Shown: piece by piece, positions 45,916-54,065 of the stretch
Layout of the letters: each line of letters begins with the position of its first letter
Position numbering within the stretch: position 1 is the first letter of the stretch
NCBI RefSeq assembly: GCF_900104345.1
Contig: NZ_FNJN01000006.1
Location: 185,559-249,558 of the forward strand
Source of the DNA: Microbacterium testaceum StLB037
GTDB taxonomy: Bacteria > Actinomycetota > Actinomycetes > Actinomycetales > Microbacteriaceae
DNA length: 64,000 nucleotides
Reading direction: 5' to 3'
Position numbers and translations under genes: made by a program
The notes under the pieces: model-generated
The model's input: the letters and a program-made list of their open reading frames with translations, nothing else
Told to the model about the DNA's origin: nothing
Database searches by the model: none

Positions 45916-46353
45916 TCAGCTGCGCAGCGACGTCACCATCGACCGCAGGGCGTGCAGGGCGGCCGTCTGCTCGGCATCCGTCATTCCGCTCAGCATGCGT
46001 TTCTCCACCGAGCGGACGGCCGCGCTCGCCGCATCGAGGGATCGCTGCCCCTTCGCGGTGAGCCGCGTGGGGAGGGCTTTTCCGACGGGGGCGGCGTCGG
46101 CGCGCTCGACGACGCCCTCGCGTTCGAGGTTCTGCAGAAGGACGTTCATCGACTGCCGGGTGACGAAGGCCCCTCGCGCGAGCTCGGAGTTCGACAGGCC
46201 CGGCCGCTGGGCGAGGAGCTCGAGGCAGGAGTAGTGCGTGATCGTCATTTCGAGGGGGCGCAGCACGTCCTCCATCGCCGCGCGCAGAGCGCTCGCCGCC
46301 TCTTTCAGGAGGTACCCCAGGGAGGTGTCCAGGTCGATCGCCTCTTGCGTCAT
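45916..46353 (-). CDS. MarR family transcriptional regulator
   Basis: 145 residues. Winged helix: LSNSELARGAFVTRQSMNVLLQNLEREGVVER; the ends form the dimer helices typical of MarR. The ATG at 46353 lies within a palindrome that is repeated once, giving two operator sites shared with the divergent VOC gene. The inducer is unknown. Confidence 0.88.
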   Translation of the reverse strand: MTQEAIDLDTSLGYLLKEAASALRAAMEDVLRPLEMTITHYSCLELLAQRPGLSNSELARGAFVTRQSMNVLLQNLEREGVVERADAAPVGKALPTRLTAKGQRSLDAASAAVRSVEKRMLSGMTDAEQTAALHALRSMVTSLRS

Positions 46354-46368
46354 GTCAGTATTCTGACA
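46353..46368. promoter_or_regulatory. MarR operator 1
   Basis: TGTCAG-TATT-CTGACA, a perfect palindrome overlapping the MarR start codon. Confidence 0.7.
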
Positions 46369-46377
46369 TACAGTGGG

Positions 46378-46393
46378 TGTCAGATAACTGACA
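46378..46393. promoter_or_regulatory. MarR operator 2
   Basis: TGTCAG-ATAA-CTGACA, with arms identical to operator 1 and centre-to-centre distance of exactly 25 bp. It lies 15 bp before the VOC start. Confidence 0.7.
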
Positions 46394-46408
46394 CGCGAGG
46401 AGACTCTC

Positions 46409-46777
46409 ATGCCCGTCACCGGACCCGACTTCATCTCACTGCAGGTGCGCGATCTCGCCGCCTCGCACGCCTTCTACGAGAAGTACCTCGGCCTGCGCCG
46501 TTCACCCGCCGGCCCGCCCCACGCGGTCGTCTTCGACACCGCGCCGATCGCCTTCGCGCTGCGCGACCTCGCCCCCGGCACCGACCTCACCGGGGTCGCC
46601 CAGCCCGGTGTCGGCGTCGCTCTGTGGCTCCACGGCACCGAGGTGCAGCAGATGCACGACGCACTTGTCGCCGACGGGCACCGCATCGTGATGGAGCCGA
46701 TCGACGGCCCCTTCGGACGCACCTTCACCTTCGCCGACCCCGACGGGTACCACGTGACCTTGCACGACAAGGCCTGA
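46409..46777 (+). CDS. VOC family protein (glyoxalase/dioxygenase fold)
   Basis: 122 residues, one vicinal oxygen chelate unit with two beta-alpha-beta-beta-beta modules: FISLQVRDLAASHAFYEKYLG at the start and FTFADPDGYHVTLHD at the end. Members include glyoxalases, dioxygenases and resistance proteins. The function here is unknown but is probably induced through the divergent MarR. It has a GAGGAG site. Confidence 0.85.
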   Translation: MPVTGPDFISLQVRDLAASHAFYEKYLGLRRSPAGPPHAVVFDTAPIAFALRDLAPGTDLTGVAQPGVGVALWLHGTEVQQMHDALVADGHRIVMEPIDGPFGRTFTFADPDGYHVTLHDKA

Positions 46778-46912
46778 GTCCCGTCGCGGGCGCGCGTGGT
46801 GTCGGCATCCTGGATCGCTGTTCGGAGAGGGATGCCGGCACCCCGGCGCTCGCGCGAACTCACCCGTGCCGCTGCTCACCGCTGACCGGTCGGGAGCCCT
46901 GAATCCGACGGG

Positions 46913-46918
46913 TAACGT
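46913..46918 (+). promoter_or_regulatory. -10 element TAACGT for a leaderless membrane-protein gene
   Basis: TAACGT lies 6 nt before the ATG at 46925. Confidence 0.5.
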
Positions 46919-46924
46919 AGGGAC

Positions 46925-47863
46925 ATGGCGACGACGGCGGGGCGAGGCATCCTGGCCCTCAGCGTCGCCGCGATCCTCCTGGCGATCGGCACGGTTCTCG
47001 CCGTGATGGTCGACCCGTTCGCGCGAGAGCAGATGACGGTCGACCCGGCGACGGAATGGATCGCCCGCGTGCTCCTGGCCCTCGGCGTGGTCTGGCTGCT
47101 GATCGGAGCGGTCGCCGCCCGCACCCGTCTGGTCCGCCGCCCCGGGGCCGCCGCCGCGCGCGCGTCGTGGATCGCGTCGACCCGACCCTGGCGGGCGCGC
47201 GAATCGAGCCTCGGCCTGCTGCCGCTCGACCGCTGGCTGATGATCCTCGTGCCGGGCGGACTGCTCGTGCTCACGCGCGTGGTGCAGACTCCGCGCGACG
47301 GGCTGTGGGGAATGGCCATCGCCGTGGCCGGCTGGCTCCTGTTCGCCGCCGCGGTGCGTCTGCTTCTCGGGCGACGCTCGCCGTGGCCGATCATCGCGGC
47401 CGTCGGCGGCGCGCTCGTGCTGCGCTGCGTGGTGGCGTTGCTGGCCGTATCGCTGTCGGGTCCCGAGGGGATCTGGGAGGCGCTCTGGGCGCAACCGTGG
47501 GTGCGCATCCTCTACCTCGCGATCGCCGTCGCCCTCGTCGCGTGGGTCTTCGTCGTGGCCGGCTGGTCGCTGTCGGCGCAGCTGGGTCGCCGCCGCGCGG
47601 CCGGCGTCGCGCTCGCCGGCATGGGCGTCGGGTACGCCCTGCCCGCGGTGACCATCGCCGTGGTGGGCGCGAGGGACGCGCTGCGCTCGTGGAACGAGCA
47701 GATCGGCATCCTGCCCTGGGATCTGGCCCGTTTCACCGGGGTGCGCGACGGGGTGTTCCCCGTCGAGCTCATGACCGTCACGGCCGTGATCGGGGGGATC
47801 GCGACGGTGGTCGGCATCCTGCTCGCCCTGCCCCGCCGGGTGTACGTGCGCTCCGCGCGCTGA
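46925..47863 (+). CDS. Polytopic membrane protein of unknown function
   Basis: 312 residues with about eight hydrophobic segments (first at residues 8-30, last at about 280-305) and no recognised domain. Large cytoplasmic charges are few. Leaderless start supported by a TAACGT element. It converges on the YccF gene with 3 nt between the ends. Confidence 0.6.
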   Translation: MATTAGRGILALSVAAILLAIGTVLAVMVDPFAREQMTVDPATEWIARVLLALGVVWLLIGAVAARTRLVRRPGAAAARASWIASTRPWRARESSLGLLPLDRWLMILVPGGLLVLTRVVQTPRDGLWGMAIAVAGWLLFAAAVRLLLGRRSPWPIIAAVGGALVLRCVVALLAVSLSGPEGIWEALWAQPWVRILYLAIAVALVAWVFVVAGWSLSAQLGRRRAAGVALAGMGVGYALPAVTIAVVGARDALRSWNEQIGILPWDLARFTGVRDGVFPVELMTVTAVIGGIATVVGILLALPRRVYVRSAR

Positions 47864-47866
47864 GCC

Positions 47867-48274
47867 CTACCGGCCGAGCGTCTGGTCGAACGGTCCGCCG
47901 CGACCGATCTCGCGCACCTCTTTGCCGAGCGGCATGAGCGACACGGGAACGAGCTTGAAGTTCGCGATGCCGAGCGGGATGCCGATGATTGTGACGCACA
48001 GCAGCAGCCCGGTGAAGATGTGCCCCAGGGCGAGCCACCAGCCCGCCAGGATCACCCAGACCACGTTCCCGAGGAACGAGCCGACGCCGGCCGACCGCTT
48101 CGCGACGATCTCGCGGCCGAACGGCCACAGGGCGTACAGCCCGATGCGGAAGGACGCGATCCCCCACGGGATCGTGAGGATGAGGACGCACAGGACGATC
48201 CCCGCGGCGAGATAGCCGAGGAAGAGCCAGAAGCCCGAGAGCACGAGCCAGAGGACGTTGAGGATCAGCCGCAT
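47867..48274 (-). CDS. YccF domain membrane protein
   Basis: 135 residues from the ATG at 48274. Two YccF repeats, each with a membrane pair: NVLWLVLSGFWLFLGYLAAG and NVVWVILAGWWLALGHIFTG, followed in both by an IPWGIA/IPLGIA motif and an F..LWPFG/LMPLG motif. The internal duplication is plain. Members are small inner-membrane proteins of unknown function. Confidence 0.82.
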   Translation of the reverse strand: MRLILNVLWLVLSGFWLFLGYLAAGIVLCVLILTIPWGIASFRIGLYALWPFGREIVAKRSAGVGSFLGNVVWVILAGWWLALGHIFTGLLLCVTIIGIPLGIANFKLVPVSLMPLGKEVREIGRGGPFDQTLGR

Positions 48275-48414
48275 GGATCCATCATCGCGGTATTGGCTGA
48301 ACGGCATCCGGGGTGTGACTCTTCGGCGCTAACCGGGGCCCGGGCCGCGCGCAACCGCCCCGCGCGGTGCGGGCGGCGTCGTTAGCGTGGGGTCACCGAG
48401 GGAAGGAACCCGCC

Positions 48415-48891
48415 ATGTCCGACATCACCCGTGCCACGCCCGAGCGCCGCGTCCTCTCGAGCTTCAGCGACTACACCGGGGCGCAGGCCGCCGTCGACCG
48501 CCTGTCCGATGCCGGCTTCCCGGTCGAGCACACCGCGATCGTGGGAACGGGTGTGCGCATCGTCGAGCAGGTGACCGGACGCCTCACGCGCGGCCGCGCC
48601 GCGGGTCTCGGTGCCGCCTCGGGTGCGTGGTTCGGCCTCATGATCGGCGTCCTCATCGGTCTGCTGAGCGTCGGAGGGTTCCTCGGGTTCGTGCTCCTGG
48701 GCCTCGTGCTCGGAGCGGTGTGGGGCGCGGTCTTCGGCTTCGTCGGGCACTCGTTCACGGGAGGGCGCCGCGACTTCTCGTCGGTGCAGGGCTTCGAAGC
48801 CGAGCGCTGGGACGTGACGGTGGATGCCGAACACTTCTCGCGCGCCCAGTCGCTGCTGTCGTCGGGTGCGGCGGGCGAAGCGCGCAGCTGA
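48415..48891 (+). CDS. General stress protein with Gly-rich membrane segment
   Basis: 158 residues. The N-terminal FSDYTGAQAAVDRLSDAGFPVEHTAIVG module is the general stress 17M-like (YflT) domain; the middle holds a Gly-rich double membrane segment, and a short soluble end follows. This architecture is common in actinobacteria. AAGGAA lies before the ATG, and TAGCGT further upstream may be its -10 with a normal leader. Confidence 0.78.
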   Translation: MSDITRATPERRVLSSFSDYTGAQAAVDRLSDAGFPVEHTAIVGTGVRIVEQVTGRLTRGRAAGLGAASGAWFGLMIGVLIGLLSVGGFLGFVLLGLVLGAVWGAVFGFVGHSFTGGRRDFSSVQGFEAERWDVTVDAEHFSRAQSLLSSGAAGEARS

Positions 48892-48935
48892 GGCGTCCGC
48901 AGGGGCCGAAGAGCTGGGGTGCGGGGGCCGGTGGC

Positions 48936-48990
48936 CGGTCCCGGGGCGTCGTTCGTGGCCCCGGGGCGCGATCCGCGGCCCCGGGTCCAC
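48936..48990. repeat. 20-bp-period array of CCCGGGG palindromes, locus 2
   Basis: CCCGGGG at 48940 and 48960, and CCCGGGT at 48980, exactly 20 bp apart, in the gap before pcrA. Same period and core as the arrays at 29157 and 53985. Confidence 0.8.
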
Positions 48991-49051
48991 GGTTGCACGC
49001 CGAGGACCCGCGGGCGTGGCCTTCGACGGGGCCGATGTCGGAGGCCCCGCC

Positions 49052-49057
49052 TAGACT
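49052..49057 (+). promoter_or_regulatory. -10 element TAGACT for pcrA
   Basis: TAGACT lies 10 nt before the ATG at 49068; with a start site about 7 nt downstream, the leader would be only a few nucleotides. Confidence 0.45.
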
Positions 49058-49067
49058 TGACCACGCC

Positions 49068-51503
49068 ATGACCGACGCCTCCACGCCCCTCATCGTCGAC
49101 GGTCCCGGACCGTCGGCATCCCGACCCGACGCCGACCTCCTCGAGGGGCTGAACGGTCCGCAGCGCGAGGCCGTGACCTATCGCGGCCAGGCGCTGCTCA
49201 TCGTCGCGGGCGCCGGCTCCGGCAAGACGAGCGTGCTCACGCGTCGCATCGCGTCGCTGCTGCGCACGCGCGAGGCGTATCCCAGCCAGATCCTCGCGAT
49301 CACCTTCACCAACAAGGCCGCCGGCGAGATGCGCGAGCGCGTGCACCAGCTGATCGGGCAGAAGGCCGACGGCATGTGGATCTCGACGTTCCACTCGGCG
49401 TGCGTGCGCATCCTGCGGCGAGAGGCCGAGCAGTTCGGTTTCACCAAGTCGTTCACGATCTACGACTCCGGCGATTCCCGCGCGCTCATCAAGCGCCTCG
49501 TCAAGGAGCACGAGGGCGACTCGTTCGGGCTCACCCCCGCCGGCACGCAGAGCCGCATCTCGAAGCTGAAGAACGAGCTGGCGGATGCCGAGTCCTACGC
49601 GCGGTCCGCGAACATGAGCGACCCCGCCGAGCGTGTGTTCGTCGAGATCTTCGGCTCGTACCAGCGCGAGCTGCAGCGGGCCAACGCGTTCGACTTCGAC
49701 GACCTCATCGCGCAGACGGTCTACCTGTTCCGGGCGTTCCCGCAGGTCGCCGACCGCTATCGCAAGCGGTTCCGCCACATCCTCGTCGACGAGTACCAGG
49801 ACACCAACCACGCGCAGTACGCGCTCATCCACGAGCTCACGCGGCCTCCGGGATCGGATGCCGAGCCGTTCTCGTCCGGCGGCATGATGATCTTCGACGC
49901 CGAGCCCGCGGGCGAAGACGCCGCTTCGCTGACCGTCGTCGGCGACTCCGACCAGTCGATCTACGCGTTCCGCGGTGCCGACATCCGCAACATCAGCGAG
50001 TTCGAGCGCGACTACCCGGGCGCCAAGGTCGTGCTGCTCGAGCAGAACTACCGTTCGACGCAGAACATCCTCTCGGCGGCGAACGCGGTCATCTCGAACA
50101 ACTTCGACCGTAAAGACAAGAAGCTCTGGACCGACGTCGGCGCGGGCGACCCGATCATCGGGTTCACCGGGTACTCGCAGCACGACGAGGCGCAGTTCGT
50201 CGCCGACGAGATCGAGGCGCTGCACAAGAAGGGGCTGCCGTACTCCGGCGTCGCGGTGTTCTACCGCACCAACTCGCAGTCCCGTGCGCTCGAAGAGATC
50301 TTCATCCGTTCCGCGGTGCCCTACAAGATCATGGGCGGCACCAAGTTCTACGAGCGCGCCGAGATCAAAGACGCGCTCGCGTACCTCATCGCCGTCGCGA
50401 ACCCCGCCGACTCCATGGCGCTGCGCCGCATCCTCAACCGCCCGCGCCGCGGCATCGGCGACGTCACTGAGACGGCCATTGCGCGATACGCCGCCGAGCA
50501 CGGAATCACGTTCCGCGATGCCCTCGCCAACTCGGCTCAGATCGGCGTCGGCCCGAAGCTGCAGAAGGCCATCGATCAGCTCGACGCGGTGCTGACCGAG
50601 GCCACGGCGATCATGCTTCCGGCATCCGGAGAGCTCGCCCCCTCCACCTCGGTCACCGAAGGCCTCACGCTGCTGCTGAACAAGAGCGGATACTTCGACG
50701 CCCTGCGCGCCAGCAAAGACCCGCAAGACGAGGCTCGCCTCGAGAACCTCGACGAGCTCGTCGCCGTGACCCGCGAGTTCGCGCGCAACAACCCCGAGGG
50801 CACGATCATCGACTTCTTGACCGAGGTCACCCTCGTCGCCGACGCCGACGATCTCGACGACGCGTCGGGCTCGGTGTCGCTCATGACGCTGCACACGGCG
50901 AAGGGCCTCGAGTACGACGCGGTGTTCCTCACCGGCGTCGAAGAAGATCTGCTGCCGCACCGCATCTCGGCGAACGAGCCGGGCGGTCCGCAAGAGGAGC
51001 GGCGGCTGTTCTACGTCGGCATCACGCGCGCCCGCAAGCGCCTGCACCTCTCGCTCGCGATGACTCGAGCGCAGTTCGGCGAGGTCACGGTGGCCATGCC
51101 CAGCCGGTTCCTGCAGGAGATCCCCGCCGACCTCATCGACTGGCGGCAGTCGCCGGGCGACGTCAACGGCCGTGGCGGCTCGCAGTCGCGCGCGCTCAAC
51201 GCCCGCGGCGGACGCCGCCCCGGCCAGCCCGGGGGCGGAAGCCGGTACGGAGACGAACTGGTGCCGCTGCCCAAGCGGGCGCCGGCCGATCCGAGCAAGT
51301 TCCCCAACCGCATCCCGGCCAAGGTCCGCGACAACGGCGACATGCAGCTGGCGTCGGGTGACCGCATCCGGCACGACGACTTCGGTGAGGGCCGAGTGGA
51401 TGCCGTCACCGGCGAGGGCGCGAAGCGCGTCGCGCACGTGCGCTTCGACACCGTCGGCCCGAAGAAGCTGCTCGTCAAGATCGCGCCGATCACCAAGCTG
51501 TAG
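49068..51503 (+). CDS. pcrA: UvrD/PcrA-type ATP-dependent 3'-5' DNA helicase
   Basis: 811 residues of superfamily 1A. Q motif LNGPQREAV, Walker A GAGSGKT, motif Ia ITFTNKAA, Walker B VDEYQDTN, motif III GDSDQSIYAFRGA, motif IV YRSTQNIL, motif V TLHTAKGLEYD and motif VI VGITRARKRL. The C-terminal tail includes the HDDFGEGRV segment that in PcrA binds RNA polymerase. It acts in mismatch and nucleotide excision repair and removes stalled complexes. The upstream open frame beyond 49068 is not part of it. Confidence 0.95.
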   Translation: MTDASTPLIVDGPGPSASRPDADLLEGLNGPQREAVTYRGQALLIVAGAGSGKTSVLTRRIASLLRTREAYPSQILAITFTNKAAGEMRERVHQLIGQKADGMWISTFHSACVRILRREAEQFGFTKSFTIYDSGDSRALIKRLVKEHEGDSFGLTPAGTQSRISKLKNELADAESYARSANMSDPAERVFVEIFGSYQRELQRANAFDFDDLIAQTVYLFRAFPQVADRYRKRFRHILVDEYQDTNHAQYALIHELTRPPGSDAEPFSSGGMMIFDAEPAGEDAASLTVVGDSDQSIYAFRGADIRNISEFERDYPGAKVVLLEQNYRSTQNILSAANAVISNNFDRKDKKLWTDVGAGDPIIGFTGYSQHDEAQFVADEIEALHKKGLPYSGVAVFYRTNSQSRALEEIFIRSAVPYKIMGGTKFYERAEIKDALAYLIAVANPADSMALRRILNRPRRGIGDVTETAIARYAAEHGITFRDALANSAQIGVGPKLQKAIDQLDAVLTEATAIMLPASGELAPSTSVTEGLTLLLNKSGYFDALRASKDPQDEARLENLDELVAVTREFARNNPEGTIIDFLTEVTLVADADDLDDASGSVSLMTLHTAKGLEYDAVFLTGVEEDLLPHRISANEPGGPQEERRLFYVGITRARKRLHLSLAMTRAQFGEVTVAMPSRFLQEIPADLIDWRQSPGDVNGRGGSQSRALNARGGRRPGQPGGGSRYGDELVPLPKRAPADPSKFPNRIPAKVRDNGDMQLASGDRIRHDDFGEGRVDAVTGEGAKRVAHVRFDTVGPKKLLVKIAPITKL

Positions 51504-51510
51504 GCGGCGG

Positions 51511-51813
51511 GCGCTGGGCTGGGCGCCGGGCGCCGGGCGCTCGGCTGAGCCCCGGGCGCTGGCTGGGCGCCGGGCGCTGGGTTGGGCGGCGGGCGCCGGG
51601 GTCTCCCGCGTGCGAGCGGTTTTCCGAGCGCGTGAGGCGGTTCGGGGCGCTGGGCTGGGCGCCGGGCGCCGGGCGCTCGGCTGAGCCCCGGGCGCTGGCT
51701 GGGCGCCGGGCGCTGGGTTGGGCGGCGGGCGCTGGGCGCCGGGCGCTGGGTTGGGCGGCGGGCGCCGGGGTCTCCCGTGTGCGAGCGGTTTTCCGAGCGC
51801 GCGGGCGGTTCGG
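51511..51813. repeat. Direct tandem duplication, 136-bp unit
   Basis: The unit beginning GCGCTGGGCTGG at 51511 starts again at 51647, nearly identical through to the TTCGGGG end. The second copy has about 31 extra bases, themselves a duplication of a GCGCTGGG...GGGCGGCGG segment. Each unit is built of smaller GGGCGCTGGG/GGGCGCCGGG words. Confidence 0.85.
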
Positions 51814-51943
51814 GGCGCGTTCCGTGCACCGGGGCGTGCGCGGTGCACCCCGTTGCACGTGCGGCGCCCCATAGCCGCGGTTCGCTCGTGTGGGGTGGTC
51901 GCGACGCAGGTGGGACAAGGCCGCGGGCGATGAGATTCTCGGT

Positions 51944-52006
51944 TTGGGGCGTGTCCTGTCGATTGGGGCGTGAAAATGCTGCCCCAAGCTACGGATCCCG
52001 CCCCAA
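51944..52006. repeat. 63-nt double inverted repeat, copy B (19-nt arm spacing)
   Basis: TTGGGG at 51944 and 51963 and CCCCAA at 51982 and 52001, each exactly 19 nt apart. Outer arms TTGGGGCG/CGCCCCAA, inner TTGGGG/CCCCAA. Compared with copy A at 29081, both C-G pairs have become T-A pairs while every spacing is unchanged. Confidence 0.85.
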
Positions 52007-52119
52007 AGGTGAATCGGAGCCCGCCGAGCCCGCGTCGTGGGCGCCCCGTCAGTTCCACGGGCCGCATCTGCCGACCCCACGATGCGCGCCCGGCGGACCG
52101 GGCGGGGGAGCGCCCCGGC

Positions 52120-52125
52120 TAGGCT
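52120..52125 (+). promoter_or_regulatory. -10 element TAGGCT for the leaderless SseB-like gene
   Basis: TAGGCT lies 6 nt before the ATG at 52132. Confidence 0.55.
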
Positions 52126-52131
52126 GAAACA

Positions 52132-53226
52132 ATGGCTCTCTTCTCGCGCCGCAAGAAGTCCGACTCCGACGACGCATCGGTCGACCGGCCCGACACCACG
52201 ATCGAGCCGGGCGAACAGCCCGTCGATCCCGCAGGCCCGAGCGACGCCGCTCCGGCCCCGGAGGTTTCGGCCGAGGCCGCCCCCACCGTCGGCATCTCGA
52301 TGTCGTCGTTCCGTGGTGTGGGTGCCGGCCCCGACACCCCCGAACCGTCGTCGACCCCGCCCGTCGCTGCTCGCCCTTCGGCGCGTCAGCCCGGCGCGAT
52401 GGAAGCCCCCGAGGCGCCCGAGACGGTGCCGGGGCTGCGCGACAACGTGCTGCTCGGCAACGCTCTCGCTGAGATCGAGGGGCAGCCCGAGCCCGCTCAG
52501 CTGCTCAACATCGCGCGTCAGCTGCTGCAGGGGCACGTCTTCCTGCGGGTGAAGGGCGACGCCCGCGCGCTGCTGGCCGAGGGCAAAGACCTGCCGCTCG
52601 CGGTGGCCAACAACGGCGACGAGCAGCTCGTGCTCGCCTACAGCGGTGGACTGGCGCTGCGCGCCAGCGTCGACGCCGATGGCGACCGCGACACCTCGGC
52701 GATGGGGCAGCCGGTCATGGCCCTGCTGCGTCACGTGCTCGCCGGTCCCTACGCGGGCATCATCCTCGACCCCGCGTCGGGCGCGAATCGCGCGGTGCTC
52801 CCCAAGGCGCTGCTCGAGCGCATGGTCGCCGAAGTCGACCCCGAACTCCGCATCAAGACGGCCCTGTGCGAGACCCGCGACGACTCGACGGCATCCACCA
52901 TCGTCGACGCGATCGTCGCCGAGGCTCCGCTGTGGATCGGCGTGAACCGCTCCGAAGAGGGCGGCCCGATCGGCGTCGCCGAGTCGCGCTCGGCGACAGG
53001 CGAGCGTTTCCTCGAGGTGTTCACGCACCCGCTCGAACTGCTCGCCCTCGGTCGCGGTGACCAGCCTCTGCCCATCAAGCGCGACCAGCTCGCGAAGGCG
53101 CTGGCCGGGGACACCGGGCTCACCGGCATCCTGATCGACCCGGCGGGACCGTGGATGCGCATCGACCGCGACGAGCTCGCACCCGTGATCGCCCTCGCGC
53201 AAGAGGGCGCCGAACCCACCGCCTAA
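52132..53226 (+). CDS. SseB family protein
   Basis: 364 residues. A basic start (ALFSRRKK) and a long Pro/Ala/Asp-rich, probably disordered segment to about residue 95, then one or two SseB-type alpha/beta domains (NNGDEQLVLAYSGGLALRA, then LPLAVANN). SseB-like proteins are found widely in actinobacteria without a defined role. Leaderless start. Confidence 0.75.
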   Translation: MALFSRRKKSDSDDASVDRPDTTIEPGEQPVDPAGPSDAAPAPEVSAEAAPTVGISMSSFRGVGAGPDTPEPSSTPPVAARPSARQPGAMEAPEAPETVPGLRDNVLLGNALAEIEGQPEPAQLLNIARQLLQGHVFLRVKGDARALLAEGKDLPLAVANNGDEQLVLAYSGGLALRASVDADGDRDTSAMGQPVMALLRHVLAGPYAGIILDPASGANRAVLPKALLERMVAEVDPELRIKTALCETRDDSTASTIVDAIVAEAPLWIGVNRSEEGGPIGVAESRSATGERFLEVFTHPLELLALGRGDQPLPIKRDQLAKALAGDTGLTGILIDPAGPWMRIDRDELAPVIALAQEGAEPTA

Positions 53227-53233
53227 GACACGA

Positions 53234-53274
53234 ACGACGGCGGGCCGCTCCCTCTCGGGGCGGCCCGCCGTCGT
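53234..53274. terminator. Bidirectional hairpin between convergent genes
   Basis: ACGACGGCGGGCCGC / GCGGCCCGCCGTCGT, 15-bp perfect arms with an 11-nt loop. It lies between the stops of the SseB-like and DUF1684 genes and can serve both. Confidence 0.8.
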
Positions 53275-53279
53275 CCGTG

Positions 53280-53906
53280 TCAGACCCCGTACAACTCGCC
53301 GACCGGCACCGCGACGGGCAGGACGTTGCCGGCCGGGGCCAGCGGGCACGCCCACATCGGGTCGTAGGCGCACGACGGGTTGTACGCGAAGTTGAAGTCG
53401 ATGACGAGGGTGTCAGGGGCGGTGCCGCGGCCGAGGTCGGCGCCCTTGATGGTGTCGAGCAGGTAGCGCCCGCCGCCGTACGTGCCGCCGGGGCGTCCGG
53501 CCGCGGCATCCCGCACCGGGACGAACAACCCTCCGCCGTACGAGGTGAGCCGCCACACATCGAGCGAGCCGGTGTCGGGGAGCTCGACGCGACCGATGCG
53601 TTCGAACCCGACCTCGCCGTCGGTGCCGGTCGTGGCGACGAACGACGCCTCGTCGGCGTCGAGCAGCGGGACCTCGAACCGCCACGCGGCGTCGTACGGC
53701 GCCAGCGGCAGCCCGACGAAGCCCTCGCGCTGTTCCGGAAGCAGGGGAGTGGCCGGGTGATCGGCGAACAGCGCGTCGCGCTCGATCCGCCAGAGCTCGT
53801 GAGCGTCTTCGGGATCGTCGGCTTCGCGCACGGCGTCGTACAGCGCGAACACGCGGCGGCGCCAGTCGGCGATGTCGAGGGCGGAGCGGGCGGCGGCGGA
53901 AGTCAT
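53280..53906 (-). CDS. DUF1684 family protein
   Basis: 208 residues with the hallmarks of DUF1684: LFADHPATPLLPEQREGF near the start, FVPVRDAAAGRPGGTYGGGRYL in the middle, and FNFAYNPSCAYDPMWACPLAP near the end. The last block is strongly conserved in the family. Biochemical role unknown. The ATG at 53906 has TACGCT 6 nt upstream, so the long open frame beyond it is not coding. Confidence 0.85.
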   Translation of the reverse strand: MTSAAARSALDIADWRRRVFALYDAVREADDPEDAHELWRIERDALFADHPATPLLPEQREGFVGLPLAPYDAAWRFEVPLLDADEASFVATTGTDGEVGFERIGRVELPDTGSLDVWRLTSYGGGLFVPVRDAAAGRPGGTYGGGRYLLDTIKGADLGRGTAPDTLVIDFNFAYNPSCAYDPMWACPLAPAGNVLPVAVPVGELYGV

Positions 53907-53912
53907 GTATCG

Positions 53913-53918
53913 AGCGTA
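53913..53918 (-). promoter_or_regulatory. -10 element TACGCT for the leaderless DUF1684 gene
   Basis: On the minus strand TACGCT lies 6 nt before the ATG at 53906. Confidence 0.5.
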
Positions 53919-53984
53919 AGACCGGGGCGGATGCCGCGGCTCGGGCTGGACACGCCCGCCGCGGGGCGTCGGTGCTGTGCGTAC

Positions 53985-54054
53985 GTGGCCCCGGGGCCAC
54001 TTCTCGCGCCCCGGGGCCACTTCTCGCGCCCCGGGGCCACGAAACGTGCCCCGG
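53985..54054. repeat. 20-bp-period array of CCCGGGG palindromes, locus 3
   Basis: CCCGGGG at 53990, 54010 and 54030 and CCCGGAA at 54050, exactly 20 bp apart. Units 2 and 3 are identical over TTCTCGCGCCCCGGGGCCAC. The first copy lies in GTGGCCCCGGGGCCAC, the same 16-bp palindrome as at 29157. Confidence 0.9.
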
Positions 54055-54065
54055 AACGGCCGCGG

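Larger units (their letters stand above)
51504..52131. other. Gene-free repeat-rich gap pcrA / sseB-like
   Basis: 628 bp without a credible gene. The left half is a direct tandem duplication (51511-51813). The right half contains a 63-nt double inverted repeat (51944-52006). Open frames run through both strands only because of extreme GC and the repeat period; they encode Ala/Gly/Arg/Pro-rich strings with no domain. Confidence 0.75.

Noticed and set aside
48471..52067. A 1198-codon open frame opposite pcrA
   Set aside because: It runs through the pcrA coding region and through the GC tandem repeat; it is composition-driven, with no domain.
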